From NCBI GenBank assembly GCA_050249415.1, contig JBFWQO010000006.1, positions 168,002-232,001 of the forward strand: 64,000 nt of DNA, in the 5' to 3' direction. The notes beneath the pieces are model-generated. The model was not told where the DNA came from. It ran no database searches and saw only the letters and a program-made list of their open reading frames with translations. This DNA comes from CADEFQ01 sp050249415. GTDB taxonomy: Bacteria; Pseudomonadota; Gammaproteobacteria; Steroidobacterales; Steroidobacteraceae. Position numbers and translations under genes: made by a program. The number at the start of each line of letters is the position of its first letter. The first letter of the stretch is position 1. Shown piece after piece: positions 37,097 to 47,848 of this stretch.

Positions 37097-37101
37097 AGGC
37101 T
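37096..37101 (+). promoter_or_regulatory. -10-like element (TAGGCT) before mmsA/iolA
   Basis: TAGGCT ends 6 nt before the ATG at 37108. It immediately follows the heptad hairpin, and no ribosome-binding site is present, so a leaderless transcript starting afresh after the terminator is likely. Confidence 0.4.
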
Positions 37102-37107
37102 TGCACC

Positions 37108-38623
<1,516 letters not shown>

Positions 38624-38643
<20 letters not shown>

Positions 38644-41245
38644 TCTCCCGCCACTCGCGATCGCCGCCCATCAGGCGCGCCGGCAGCGGGAACGCGCTGA
38701 CGAGCGACGTGAAGATCGCGGCCGCGTACGGGACCGACTGGATCAGCAGCACGACGATCCACGCGAGCCGGTCGGGGCTCGCCATCAGCGGCGCGTGCGC
38801 GACGCCCCACGCGCAGAGCCACAACGCGAGCATGATCAGCGCCTCTTCGCGCGCCGAGTTGAGCGCCGTGCGCACGCGATGCGCCGCGGCCTGCTTCGGC
38901 GTCCTGAAGAACGGTTCGTTGCGCGTGAAGAGCCCCTTCACGACGGCGAGGCCGATCGTGTGCGACAGCGCGAGCCCGGCGATCGCCGCGGCGAACGTCT
39001 GCCGCCAGCCGGCGCCGACCCGCACCTGGTAGAGGTGCAGCAGCTTCGCCAGCTTGAACGTGAACAGCGACAGCGGCAGCACCGCGAACATCGCGAGCGG
39101 CGGGTCGACCTGCCCCGGCGCATACACCATCGCCGCCGACCAGCCGATCGCTGCGAGGTTGAACAGCGCATTGAAGCCGTCCGCGACCCACGGCAGCCAG
39201 CCCGCGATGAAGTGGTAGCGCTGGCCCGTGGTCAGCACGCCGCCGGAAGAGAAGAGCAGGTCCGCGTGGGCCTTCAGGATCTGCATCGCCCCATAGGCCC
39301 AGCGGAAGCGCTGCTTCTTGAAGTCGACGAAGGTGTCGGGGATCAGGCCGCGCCCGTACGACTGCGGCGTGTACACCGCCTCATAGCCCGCCTCGAATAC
39401 GCGCAGGCCGAGTTCGGCGTCCTCGGTGATGCACCATTCGGCCCAGCCGCCCGTGGCTTCGAGCACCGAGCGGCGCACCATGGTCATCGTGCCGTGCTGG
39501 ATGATCGCGTTGCGCTCGTTGCGGGTCACCATGCCGATCTGGAAGAACCCGCGGTACTCCGCGTAGCACATCGCCTTGAAGGCATTCGCCGCGCCGTCGC
39601 GATAATCCTGCGGCGCCTGCACGATGCCGACGTGGCGGTTCGCGAAGCAGGGCGCGAGATCGCGCAGCCAGCCCGGCGCGACGACGTAGTCGCTGTCGAT
39701 CACCGCGATCACCTGCGCGTCGGGCGCGGTGTACGCGAGCGCGAAATTCAGCGCGCCCGCCTTGAAGCCGGCGAGCGGTGCGACGTGGAAGAAGCGGAAT
39801 CGCGGGCCGAGCGTCGCGCAATGCGCCTCGACCGGGCGCCACACCGCCTCGTCCCGCGTGTTGTTGTCGATCACGAGGACTTCGAAGTCGGGATAGTCGA
39901 GACGCGACAGCGCATCGAGGGTCTCGATCAGCATCTCGGGCGGCTCGTTGTAGGCCGGCACGTGGATCGACACCCTGGGACACGTGGCGCCGCCCTCGAG
40001 CAGCAGCTGGGCGGCGAGTCGGCGGCGCCCGACGACCCACTGCGCCTCCGCCCATTCGTGCGCCTCGGCGAGCAGCACCGCCATCACGCCGATCATGCCG
40101 GCGCACAGCAGCGCGCCGACGACCACGCTGGTCGCGGTGAGGTACTGCTGCGTGAACTGGTAGAACACCCACACCGCGATCGTCGTCGTCGGGAAGACGA
40201 TGACCGCGAGGAAGCTGCGACCGCGCTTGCGCAGCGTCGTGCTGTTGAAATACAGCAATGCGAGGATGAAGAGCGCGACCAGCACCGACACGGTCGCGAG
40301 CACCTGCCACTGCGGCACGCGCACGATCGGCGCGGTGAACTCGAACTTCGGCTGGCGATCGACGTCGTAGACGCCCCAGTACGCGCCGACCGCGCCCTCG
40401 AAGGTCGCCTTCCATGGCTGGTCGAAGGCCTCCATCAGGTAGTAGATGTAGCCTTCGGCTTCGGCGCGCTGCAGGAAGCGGCGCAGGAACAGCGCCTCGT
40501 TCGCCATCGAGGCGACCGCGCCCTCCCGCGTGCGTCCGTTGCTCGGCCAGCCGACCTCGCCGATGATGACCGGCTTGCCGGGAAAGCGCGCCTGCACTTC
40601 GCGGAGGCGCTGCACCGAGTAATCCACCGCGCTCTCGACGGGCACCCCTTCCCAGTACGGCAGCAGGTGGATCGCGATGAAATCGACGTGATCCGCGAGG
40701 CCCGGATTGGCGAGCCACACGTGCCAGGGTTCGGCGGTGCCCACCGGCTGGCGTATCGATGCGCGCGCACGGTCGAGGTACGCGTACATCTCGTCGAGCG
40801 GCAGGTCGCCGCGCAGCACGGTTTCGTTGCCGACCAGCACGCGCACGACATTGCGGTGCGTGCGGGCGAGCGTGATCGCGCCGTCGAGTTCGCGTTCGTT
40901 CGCCTCGCGATCGGCATCGATCCACGCGCCGAGCGCGACATTGATGTCGTGCGCATCGGCGAGCCTCGGCACGGCGCCGAGCGAGCCGAGCGTGCTGTAG
41001 GTGCGCACCGCATTGGTCTTGCCCGACAGCAGCGCGAGGTCACGATCGATGTCGGACTCGGACGGCAGGCGTTGCAGGGCGGGATCCTGTCCCTGCGCAA
41101 ACGGCGAGAAGGCGAACCCCTGGATGCGCGCAGGCCAGGGCGGCTCGGGAGTCGGGCGGTTCCAGAATGCCCAGGACGCGAACGTGAGCGCCGCGAACCC
41201 GAGGGCGATCAGGATCCCGGCGATGCGGGTGCGCGTGCGGACCAT
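38624..41245 (-). CDS. GH17-GT2 fusion, beta-glucan synthase-like membrane protein
   Basis: An 873-residue membrane protein. After an N-terminal anchor helix comes a GH17-like TIM barrel (about 42-295) with acid/base NETVLRG and nucleophile Glu in IIGEVGWPSNG. Membrane helices (about 310-395) lead to a family-2 glycosyltransferase (about 425-650) with VSIHVPAYNEP, VIDSDYVV, the TED motif in WCITEDAELG and the QxxRW motif in KKQRFRWAYG, then more helices. Similar proteins (NdvB-like) make beta-1,3 or beta-1,3/1,6 glucans, with the GH17 part trimming or transferring chains in the periplasm. The start is the ATG before the anchor. Confidence 0.87.
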
Positions 41246-41257
41246 GGCGCGGCGGCG

Positions 41258-41677
41258 TTACCAGCGGCCGGTGTTCGGCATCGACGCCCACGGCTCGGCG
41301 GGCGCGAGCGCGCCGCCTTTCTGCAGCAGCTCGATCGAGATGCCGTCGGGGGAACGCACGAAGGCCATGTGCCCGTCCCGCGGCGGGCGATTGATCGTGA
41401 CTCCCTGTGCGGCGAGGCGGGCACAGGCGGCGTAGATGTCGTCGACGGCGTAGGCGAGATGGCCGAAATTGCGCCCGCCCGTATACACCTCGGGGTCCCA
41501 GTTGTGCGTGAGTTCGACCTGCGCGTCCTCATCGCCCGGGGCCGCGAGGAACACGAGCGTGTAGCGGCCCTGCGGGTGGTCCTTGCGGCGCATCTCCACG
41601 AGGCCGAGGCCCCCGCAATAGAAGCGCAGCGAGGCGTCGAGATCCGTGACTCGCACCATGGTGTGCAGGTATTTCAG
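41258..41677 (-). CDS. gloA: lactoylglutathione lyase (glyoxalase I), probable CTG start
   Basis: A 139-residue VOC-fold enzyme that turns the methylglyoxal-glutathione adduct into S-lactoylglutathione. With initiation at a CTG (41675-41677) the protein begins KYLHTMVRVTDLD after the initiator and keeps all four metal ligands of the family: His5, Glu55 (QVELTHN), His73 (FGHLAY) and Glu116 (SIELLQK). The first ATG (41659) would remove His5. GAGG lies about 8 nt before the CTG but too far from the ATG. It follows the ilvB stop by 10 bp on the same strand. Confidence 0.82.
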   Translation of the reverse strand: MKYLHTMVRVTDLDASLRFYCGGLGLVEMRRKDHPQGRYTLVFLAAPGDEDAQVELTHNWDPEVYTGGRNFGHLAYAVDDIYAACARLAAQGVTINRPPRDGHMAFVRSPDGISIELLQKGGALAPAEPWASMPNTGRW

Positions 41678-41687
41678 GCGCGCGCCC

Positions 41688-43541
41688 TCAGAACATTTCG
41701 GACGAATCCGGTGCCGTCGCGTCCGGAGGCGCCGCGCTGCGCGCGGCGATGAAATCGCCGGTGATCATCTTGTCGTACGACTGTCCCGGGCCGACCATCG
41801 GGTAGACGCCCGCGTCCGGATCGATGATCACCTCGAGGAAGGCCGGCCCGCGAAATTCGAGGAACTCGCGCACGACCCGCGGCACATCGGCCTTGCGGTC
41901 GAGGCGCACGGCGTATTCGAAGCCGTCGGCCTGCGCAGCCCGGACGAAATCCTTCTTGTGCAACGACTTGTCGCTCGCCGACAGGCGGCCCTTGAAGAAC
42001 AGCTTCTGCCACTGCTTGACCATGCCGTCGCCGAAATTGTTCAGCACGACGACCTTGACGGGCAGGTTGTAGGTGGTGGCCGTTTCGAGTTCGCCGATGT
42101 TCATCCGCACGCTCGCATCGCCGTCGATGTCGATCACGAGCCGCTCGGGGTTCGCGACCTGCGCGCCGATCGCCGCCGGCAGACCGAAGCCCATGGTGCC
42201 CATGCTGCCCGAAGTGAGCCACAGGCGCGGCTCGCGGAACTCGCAGTACTGCGCGGCCCACATCTGGTGCTGGCCGACCCCGGTCGAGACGATCGCCTCG
42301 CCGCGCGTGACCCGCGCGATCTCCTCGATCACGTAGTACGGCTGGATGAGCGCGCTCCCGCGGTCGTAGTTCATCGCGTGCACCCGGCGCAGTTCCGCGA
42401 GCTCCGCGCGCCACGGCGCATTGTCCGTACGCGCGCCGAGGCGTCGCCCGGCCGCGGTGAGCGCCGCGAGCGCCTCGCGCAGCGGCCCGACGTGGCTCCA
42501 CTGCACGCGCTTCACCTTGTTGATCTCGGCGCGGTCGATGTCGAGATGGGCGATGGCGCGGGCCTTCGCGGCGAAACGTTGCGGCACGCCCGCGACGCGA
42601 TCGTCGAAGCGCGCGCCGACCGTGACCAGGAAGTCGCAGTCCTCGACGGCATAGTTCGCGAACGCCGCGCCGTGCATGCCGAGCATGCGCATGCACAGGG
42701 GATCGGTCGTGTCCATCGCCCCGATGCCCATCAGCGTCGTGACGGCCGGCAGGTCGAAGGCGCCGGCGAACTCCCGCAGGGCCCCGGCCGCCGAGCCGTT
42801 CGTGACACCGCCGCCGGCGTAGATGAGTGGGCGACGCGAGGCGGCGAGCAGGTCGAAGAAACGCGCCGACTCCGCATCGTCGAGCGCGCACGCCGATGAC
42901 TCGCCCATGCGCCGCCGGTAGCCCGGGATCGGCAGGGTGCCCTCGCCGCGGAACTCGCCCTGCCAGTTCTGCACGTCCTTCGGTACGTCGATCACGACGG
43001 GGCCGGGGCGTCCGGTGCGCGCGATCTCGAAGGCGGTGCGGATCGTGGCTTCGAGCCTGGCCGGGTCGGTGACGAGGAAGACGTGTTTCGCGACCGCGCC
43101 CATGATCGAGGCGACCGGGGCTTCCTGGAAGGCATCGGAGCCGATCGCCGCCGTGGGCACCTGGCCGCAGATCACGACGATCGGCACCGAGTCCGCCATG
43201 CAGTCGCGGATCGGCGTGACGGTATTCGTGGCTCCCGGTCCGGAGGTCACGATCGCGACCCCCACGCGGCCGCTCGAACGTGCGTAACCCGCCGCCATGA
43301 AACCCGCGCCCTGCTCGTTCGCCGGCACGATCAGCGGCACCTCGCGCCCGCCCGCGAGCCGCTGCGCCTCGTTGTGCAGCGACACCGCGTCGTAGGTCGG
43401 CAGGATCGCGCCGCCGCTGTAGCCGAAGATCGCCGAGACGCCCTCGTCCGCGATGACCTGCACGATCATCTGCGCGCCGCTCATCGTGCGCCCGGCGAGC
43501 GGGTGGGCCTGCGGGCGGGGCATTATGACGGTGTCGCTCAT
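41688..43541 (-). CDS. ilvB: acetolactate synthase, large subunit
   Basis: A 617-residue thiamine-diphosphate enzyme. The Pyr domain carries the activating Glu in VPANEQGAGFMAAGYAR, the FAD-binding middle domain has PLIYAGGGVTNGSAAGAL, and the PP domain has DIDGDASVRMNIGELET and VVVLNNFGDGMVKQWQ. It condenses pyruvate to acetolactate (valine, leucine) or with 2-oxobutyrate to acetohydroxybutyrate (isoleucine). The length is slightly over the usual 560-590 owing to a C-terminal tail. The small subunit gene is divergent rather than downstream. Confidence 0.93.
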   Translation of the reverse strand: MSDTVIMPRPQAHPLAGRTMSGAQMIVQVIADEGVSAIFGYSGGAILPTYDAVSLHNEAQRLAGGREVPLIVPANEQGAGFMAAGYARSSGRVGVAIVTSGPGATNTVTPIRDCMADSVPIVVICGQVPTAAIGSDAFQEAPVASIMGAVAKHVFLVTDPARLEATIRTAFEIARTGRPGPVVIDVPKDVQNWQGEFRGEGTLPIPGYRRRMGESSACALDDAESARFFDLLAASRRPLIYAGGGVTNGSAAGALREFAGAFDLPAVTTLMGIGAMDTTDPLCMRMLGMHGAAFANYAVEDCDFLVTVGARFDDRVAGVPQRFAAKARAIAHLDIDRAEINKVKRVQWSHVGPLREALAALTAAGRRLGARTDNAPWRAELAELRRVHAMNYDRGSALIQPYYVIEEIARVTRGEAIVSTGVGQHQMWAAQYCEFREPRLWLTSGSMGTMGFGLPAAIGAQVANPERLVIDIDGDASVRMNIGELETATTYNLPVKVVVLNNFGDGMVKQWQKLFFKGRLSASDKSLHKKDFVRAAQADGFEYAVRLDRKADVPRVVREFLEFRGPAFLEVIIDPDAGVYPMVGPGQSYDKMITGDFIAARSAAPPDATAPDSSEMF

Positions 43542-43668
43542 CGGGGCGGACTTCGCTCGGCGGCAAGGGGACCTGAAAGACTAACAGCTTGGCGGCGGTG
43601 CGCAAATCCGGTCCACCTGCGGGCGGGCTTGCAGTATTCTTCGGGTCGCTACCTCTCGCCGGATTCCC
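43542..43668. promoter_or_regulatory. ilvB-ilvN divergent promoter region
   Basis: A 127-bp gap between divergent acetolactate synthase subunit genes. Towards ilvB a weak pair is visible on the minus strand: TTGCGC (43600-43605), 16 bp, TAGTCT (43578-43583). Towards ilvN, TTGCAG and TATTCT-like sequence occurs near 43630-43640 without proper spacing. No leader-peptide attenuator rich in Ile/Val/Leu codons was seen. Confidence 0.35.
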
Positions 43669-44169
43669 ATGCGCCACATCATCGCCATCCTCCTGCAGAA
43701 CGAGGCGGGCGCGCTCACGCGCGTCGCCGGGCTCTTCTCCACGCGCGGCTACAACATCGAGTCGCTCACCGTCGCGGCGACGGACGACCCCACCGTCTCG
43801 CGCATCACGCTCGTCACGCGCGGCTCGGATGCGGTGCTGCAGCAGATCGCGAACCAGCTGCTGAAGCTCATCGACGTCGTCGGCGTCGAGGACCTCACCG
43901 ACGGCGAACACATCGAGCGCGAACTCGTGCTGCTGAAGTTGCGGCTCGAGCCGGGCGAGGGCGACGCGGTGCGCGGCTATGTCGTGCGCGCGGGGGGACG
44001 CGTGCTCGACCCCTCGGCCGAAGGTTTCGTCGTGGAGTTGACCGCGAGCGAGTCCGAAGTGAATGCGTTCATCGAGGAACTCGGCCGTGGCCGCGACACT
44101 TTCGAGGTCGTGCGCAGCGGCGCGCTCGGCGTGAGCCGCGCCGGACGCAACCTGAGACTCGTGAGGTGA
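43669..44169 (+). CDS. ilvN: acetolactate synthase, small regulatory subunit
   Basis: A 166-residue IlvN/IlvH protein of normal length. The ACT domain (about 2-77) starts RHIIAILLQNEAGALTRVAGLFSTRGYNI, whose NEAGALTR and GLFSxRGYNI blocks bind valine. The C-terminal ACT-like domain (about 85-160) follows, with ERELVLLKLR. It gives the large subunit full activity and valine feedback inhibition. Four bases separate it from the hydroxyproline-type cluster, so it may head that transcript. Confidence 0.93.
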   Translation: MRHIIAILLQNEAGALTRVAGLFSTRGYNIESLTVAATDDPTVSRITLVTRGSDAVLQQIANQLLKLIDVVGVEDLTDGEHIERELVLLKLRLEPGEGDAVRGYVVRAGGRVLDPSAEGFVVELTASESEVNAFIEELGRGRDTFEVVRSGALGVSRAGRNLRLVR

Positions 44170-44173
44170 ACCC

Positions 44174-45139
44174 GTGACGATCCCGTGGCGTGGCGTATTT
44201 CCGGCGATGACGACGCAGTTCCGCCGCGACGAGTCGCTCGATCTCGATGCGACCTGCCGGCACATCGAGGCGATGATCGCGAGCGGCGCCGAGGGCCTCG
44301 TGATGCTCGGCTCGCTCGGCGAGAACGCCGCGCTCTCGCCCGACGAGAAGCGCGAGGTCGTCGCGGCGGCCCTCGAGACCGCCGCGGGACGCGTGCCGGT
44401 CATCGCGACGGTGGTCGAAACGAGCACCGCGGCGGCGAAGGCCTATGCGCGCGACATGGAGCGACTCGGCGCCGACGGCCTGATGCTGCTGCCGGCGATG
44501 ATCTACCGCGCCGACCCGCGCGAGACGCTGCTGCACTACCGCGACGTCGCGCACGCGACCGAGCTGCCCATCATCTGCTACAACAATCCCCTCGCCTACC
44601 ACGTCGACATCACGCCGGCGATGTTCGCGGAACTCGCGAACATCCCGAATCTCGTCGCGATCAAGGAATCCTCCGGCGACGTGCGGCGCATCACCGACCT
44701 GCGCAACGCCGTCGGCGACCGCTACGTGCTGTTCGCGGGTGTCGACGACCTGATCCTCGAGAGCGCCGTGCTCGGCGTGGACGGCTGGATCGCCGGCATC
44801 GGCCTCGCGTTCCCCGACGAGAACCAGCGGCTGTGGGACCTCGCCGCGGCCGGCGAGATCGATGCGGCGCGGGCGCTCTACCGCTGGTTCACGCCGCTCG
44901 CGCACCTCGATACGCACGTGAAGTTCGTGCAGTACATCAAGCTCGCGATAAAGGCCGCGGGCCTCGGCGCCGAATGGGTGCGCGCCCCGCGGCGCCCGCT
45001 CGTACGCGAAGAGCGCCGCCGCATCCTCGCGATCATCGAGGCGGGGCTCGAAGGGCGGCCTGCGCTGCCGCCCGCGCCGCGCGGCGGCACGGGGTCGCGC
45101 CCGGGGCGCCGTTCGCGCCGCGGGGCTGCCCGGAGATGA
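44174..45139 (+). CDS. DapA-superfamily lyase, probable pyrroline-4-hydroxy-2-carboxylate deaminase
   Basis: A 321-residue TIM-barrel aldolase of the DHDPS/NAL family. The Schiff-base Lys164 is in LVAIKESSGD and Tyr136 in IICYNNP, with GSLGENAALS replacing the GTTGE phosphate/carboxylate loop. Between ilvN and a hydroxyproline epimerase, the best role is deamination of the cyclic imine of 4-hydroxyproline to 2-oxoglutarate semialdehyde. A C-terminal Arg-rich tail (last 30 residues) is not typical. The GTG start is the only one that keeps the conserved start WRGVFPAMTTQF; the stop overlaps the next gene (ATGA). Confidence 0.82.
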   Translation: MTIPWRGVFPAMTTQFRRDESLDLDATCRHIEAMIASGAEGLVMLGSLGENAALSPDEKREVVAAALETAAGRVPVIATVVETSTAAAKAYARDMERLGADGLMLLPAMIYRADPRETLLHYRDVAHATELPIICYNNPLAYHVDITPAMFAELANIPNLVAIKESSGDVRRITDLRNAVGDRYVLFAGVDDLILESAVLGVDGWIAGIGLAFPDENQRLWDLAAAGEIDAARALYRWFTPLAHLDTHVKFVQYIKLAIKAAGLGAEWVRAPRRPLVREERRRILAIIEAGLEGRPALPPAPRGGTGSRPGRRSRRGAARR

Positions 45140-46065
45140 CGGGCGGCGACGCCATCCACGTCGTCGACTCACACACCGGCGGGGAGCCGACGAGACTCGT
45201 GATCGACGGCGGGCCCGTGCTCACGGGCCCCCTCGCGGAGCGCGTCGCGCGGCTCCGTGCGCAGCACGACCACTTCCGCACGGCGGTCGTCGGCGAGCCG
45301 CGCGGTGCGGCGGGGATGGTAGGCGCGCTGCTCACCGCGCCCGAGGATTCATCGTGCACGACGGGCGTGATCTACTTCGACAATGCGGGCTATCTCGGCA
45401 TGTGCGGCCACGGCACGATCGGCACGGTCGTCGCGCTCGCGTGGCTCGGCCGGCTCGAACCGGGCGAGCATCGCATCGAGACTCCGGTGGGCATGGTCAC
45501 GACGACGCTCCATGACGCGAACACCGTGTCGGTGCGCAACGTGCCGGCCTACCGGCATGCGCACGCGGTGAGCGTCGAGGTCGAGGGCCACGGCCCGGTC
45601 ACCGGCGACGTGGCGTGGGGCGGCAACTGGTTCTTTCTGAGTGAGGATCATGGCCAGGCGCTCGCACTGTCGCGAACCGCGTCGCTCGGTGATTTTTGCG
45701 AGCGCGTGAAATACGCACTCGCGCACGCCGGCATCACCGGCGCGGGCGGTGCCGAAATCGACCACATCGAGTTGTCGGACGAGGCGCGCAATTTCGTGCT
45801 GTGCCCCGGTGGCGCCTACGACCGCTCGCCATGCGGCACCGGCACGAGCGCGAAGGTCGCATGCCTGGCCGCCGACGGCCGCCTCGCGCCCGGCCAACTC
45901 TGGCGCCAGATGAGCATCACCGGGAGCGTGTTCGAGGCGCGCTACGAGCTCGCGGGCGAGCGTATCGTGCCCACCATCACCGGCCAGGCGTGGGTGACCG
46001 CCGAGTCGATGCTGGTGCTCGATCCCGCCGACCCGCTCGTGCACGGCATCCGCGTCGCGCCGTGA
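45136..46065 (+). CDS. 4-hydroxyproline 2-epimerase (proline racemase family)
   Basis: A 309-residue proline-racemase-fold protein with both catalytic cysteines: Cys90 in GYLGMCGHGTIG and Cys233 in DRSPCGTGTSAK. The Cys/Cys pair marks epimerases/racemases, as opposed to trans-3-hydroxyproline dehydratases where one Cys is Ser or Thr. It converts trans-4-hydroxy-L-proline to cis-4-hydroxy-D-proline. Its neighbours, a deaminase-type lyase before and a D-amino-acid dehydrogenase after, are the expected partners. Confidence 0.9.
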   Translation: MTGGDAIHVVDSHTGGEPTRLVIDGGPVLTGPLAERVARLRAQHDHFRTAVVGEPRGAAGMVGALLTAPEDSSCTTGVIYFDNAGYLGMCGHGTIGTVVALAWLGRLEPGEHRIETPVGMVTTTLHDANTVSVRNVPAYRHAHAVSVEVEGHGPVTGDVAWGGNWFFLSEDHGQALALSRTASLGDFCERVKYALAHAGITGAGGAEIDHIELSDEARNFVLCPGGAYDRSPCGTGTSAKVACLAADGRLAPGQLWRQMSITGSVFEARYELAGERIVPTITGQAWVTAESMLVLDPADPLVHGIRVAP

Positions 46066-46072
46066 ACCGGCC

Positions 46073-47389
46073 ATGACCCGCCTGCCGACACCGCGCGACG
46101 TGGTCGTGATCGGAGGTGGCATCGCGGGCCTCGCCTGTGCGTGGTACGCGGTACAGGACGGACACCGCGTCACGCTGCTCGATCGCGGCGGACCCGAGGG
46201 CGATCGCTGCTCGCTCGGCAATGCAGGCATGATCGTGCCGAGCCATTTCGTGCCGCTCGCCTCGCCGGGATCCGTGAAGGCAGGCCTGCTGTCGCTCGCG
46301 AACCCGTACAGCCCGCTGCGCGTCGCGCCGCGTCTCGACCCAGGGTACCTGCGCTGGTGCTGGCAGTTCCTGCACGCGGCACGCAGCTCGCGTGTCGCGC
46401 TGGCAGCGCCCGCGCTGCGCGACCTCGCGCTCCTCAGCCGCCGTGGCTACGAGGCGCTGCACCTGCTGTGGCCGCAGGGCGTGCCGCTCGCCGAGCACGG
46501 CATGCTGATCCTCTGCCGGGGCAGGCACGCGCTGCGCGAGGAGCGCGAGTCCGCGCACATGGCGCAGCGCCTCGGCATGCCCGTCGAAATCCTCGACCGC
46601 GACGCCGCGGCGGCGCTCGAGCCCGGGCTCGACATGACGATCGCCGGCGCGGTGCGCTACCCGCTCGATGCGCATACGGTGCCGCAGCGGGTGGTGTCGG
46701 CCCTGGTCGCCGGGCTCACGGAAGCCGGCGCCGACCTGCGCTGGCACACCGGCGCCACCCGGCTGCGACGCGACGGCACGCGCATCGCGGCCGCCGTGAC
46801 GGACGAGGGCGAAGTGGGCGGCGACGAATTCGTCATCGCGGCCGGCATGTGGTCCGCTGCGCTCGCGCGCGACATCGACCTGCCGCTGCCGCTGCTCGCG
46901 GGCAAGGGCTACAGCTTCACGCTGCGGGCACCGCGCGTGCGCCCGCACGCCTGCGCGCTCCTCGCCGAGGCACGCATCGCCGTGACGCCGATGGGCGATA
47001 CGTTGCGCTTCGCAGGCACGATGGAACTGTGCGGCATCGACCAGGCGATCGATCCGCGGCGCGTTGCGGCCATGATCGATGCGATCCCGGCGTATTACCC
47101 GCAGTTCGGCCCCGCGGATTTCGCGGGCATCACGCCGTGGGCGGGCCTGCGCCCCTGCTCCCCCGACGGCCTGCCGTACATCGGGCGCACGCAGCGCGCG
47201 ACGAATGCACTGGTCGCGACCGGGCACGCGATGATGGGCCTCTCGCTCGCGCCGGCGACGGGACGCGTGGTGAGCGATCTCATTGCCGGAAGGGAGCCGT
47301 CGGTGCCCATCGAGCTCTACGCGCCCGACCGGTTCGCGCGCGAGCGCGGAAGCGCGCGGGCGCGCGAGCAAATAGCTCATATCCTATAG
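46073..47389 (+). CDS. FAD-dependent D-amino-acid dehydrogenase (cis-4-hydroxy-D-proline oxidising)
   Basis: A 438-residue DadA-type flavoprotein. The FAD-binding motif is VVIGGGIAGLACAWYAV (11-27), followed by CSLGNAGMIVPSHFVPLASPG, a family block, and near the C-terminus TPWAGLRPCSPDGLPYIGRT and GHAMMGLSLAPATGRVVSDLI. It would oxidise cis-4-hydroxy-D-proline to the pyrroline, the substrate of the lyase two genes upstream. The 2-oxoglutarate-semialdehyde dehydrogenase that completes the pathway is not adjacent. The end overlaps the convergent thioesterase gene by 6 bp. Confidence 0.88.
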   Translation: MTRLPTPRDVVVIGGGIAGLACAWYAVQDGHRVTLLDRGGPEGDRCSLGNAGMIVPSHFVPLASPGSVKAGLLSLANPYSPLRVAPRLDPGYLRWCWQFLHAARSSRVALAAPALRDLALLSRRGYEALHLLWPQGVPLAEHGMLILCRGRHALREERESAHMAQRLGMPVEILDRDAAAALEPGLDMTIAGAVRYPLDAHTVPQRVVSALVAGLTEAGADLRWHTGATRLRRDGTRIAAAVTDEGEVGGDEFVIAAGMWSAALARDIDLPLPLLAGKGYSFTLRAPRVRPHACALLAEARIAVTPMGDTLRFAGTMELCGIDQAIDPRRVAAMIDAIPAYYPQFGPADFAGITPWAGLRPCSPDGLPYIGRTQRATNALVATGHAMMGLSLAPATGRVVSDLIAGREPSVPIELYAPDRFARERGSARAREQIAHIL

Positions 47390-47833
47390 CTGATAGCCGG
47401 AGGCGTTGGCCAGGTTCGTCGCGATGGCGCGGATCGCGGCGGGGATCGCGGTGGGCTCGCGCGTTTGCGCATCGACGTAGACGTGGACGAAGCGGCCCGC
47501 CGCCACGGCGTCGGCCTCGCCCGCGCGGAAGATCGCGAGGCGGTAAGTGATGCTGCGTGCGCCGAGCCGCTCGATCGCGAGGCCCACTTCGAGCGCATCC
47601 GGGAACGACAGTGGCTTGAAGTAGCGGCAGGACGTCTCGACCACGAGGCCGATCGCGGGCAGCGCGCGGATGTCGACGCCGCTCGCCTCGATCAACCAGC
47701 CGTTCACCGCCGTGTCGAAGAACGAGTAGTACGCGACGTTGTTGACGTGGCCGTAATGGTCGTTGTCCATCCAGCGTGTCGGCAATGACCGGAACACGGG
47801 AAACCCGGCGCGGATCGGTGGCGGCGTGCCCAT
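47384..47833 (-). CDS. acyl-CoA thioesterase, 4HBT (hot-dog) family
   Basis: A 149-residue hot-dog-fold protein. The active-site block WMDNDHYGHVNNVAYYSFFD (21-40) has the catalytic Asp and the GHVNN turn of the 4-hydroxybenzoyl-CoA thioesterase/YbgC class. It hydrolyses acyl-CoA esters in the cytoplasm; the chain specificity is unknown. It is separated by only 15 bp from the divergent alcohol-dehydrogenase pseudogene, with overlapping -10 boxes. Confidence 0.88.
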   Translation of the reverse strand: MGTPPPIRAGFPVFRSLPTRWMDNDHYGHVNNVAYYSFFDTAVNGWLIEASGVDIRALPAIGLVVETSCRYFKPLSFPDALEVGLAIERLGARSITYRLAIFRAGEADAVAAGRFVHVYVDAQTREPTAIPAAIRAIATNLANASGYQL

Positions 47834-47848
47834 GACATAATTGTAGCG
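47834..47848. promoter_or_regulatory. 15-bp divergent promoter with overlapping -10 boxes
   Basis: The whole gap is GACATAATTGTAGCG. CATAAT (47836-47841) reads right and ends 7 nt before the ATG at 47849. TACAAT (complement of 47840-47845) reads left and ends 6 nt before the ATG at 47833. Both transcripts would be leaderless, and the two -10 boxes share two base pairs, so the promoters should compete. There is no room for a ribosome-binding site on either side. Confidence 0.5.
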
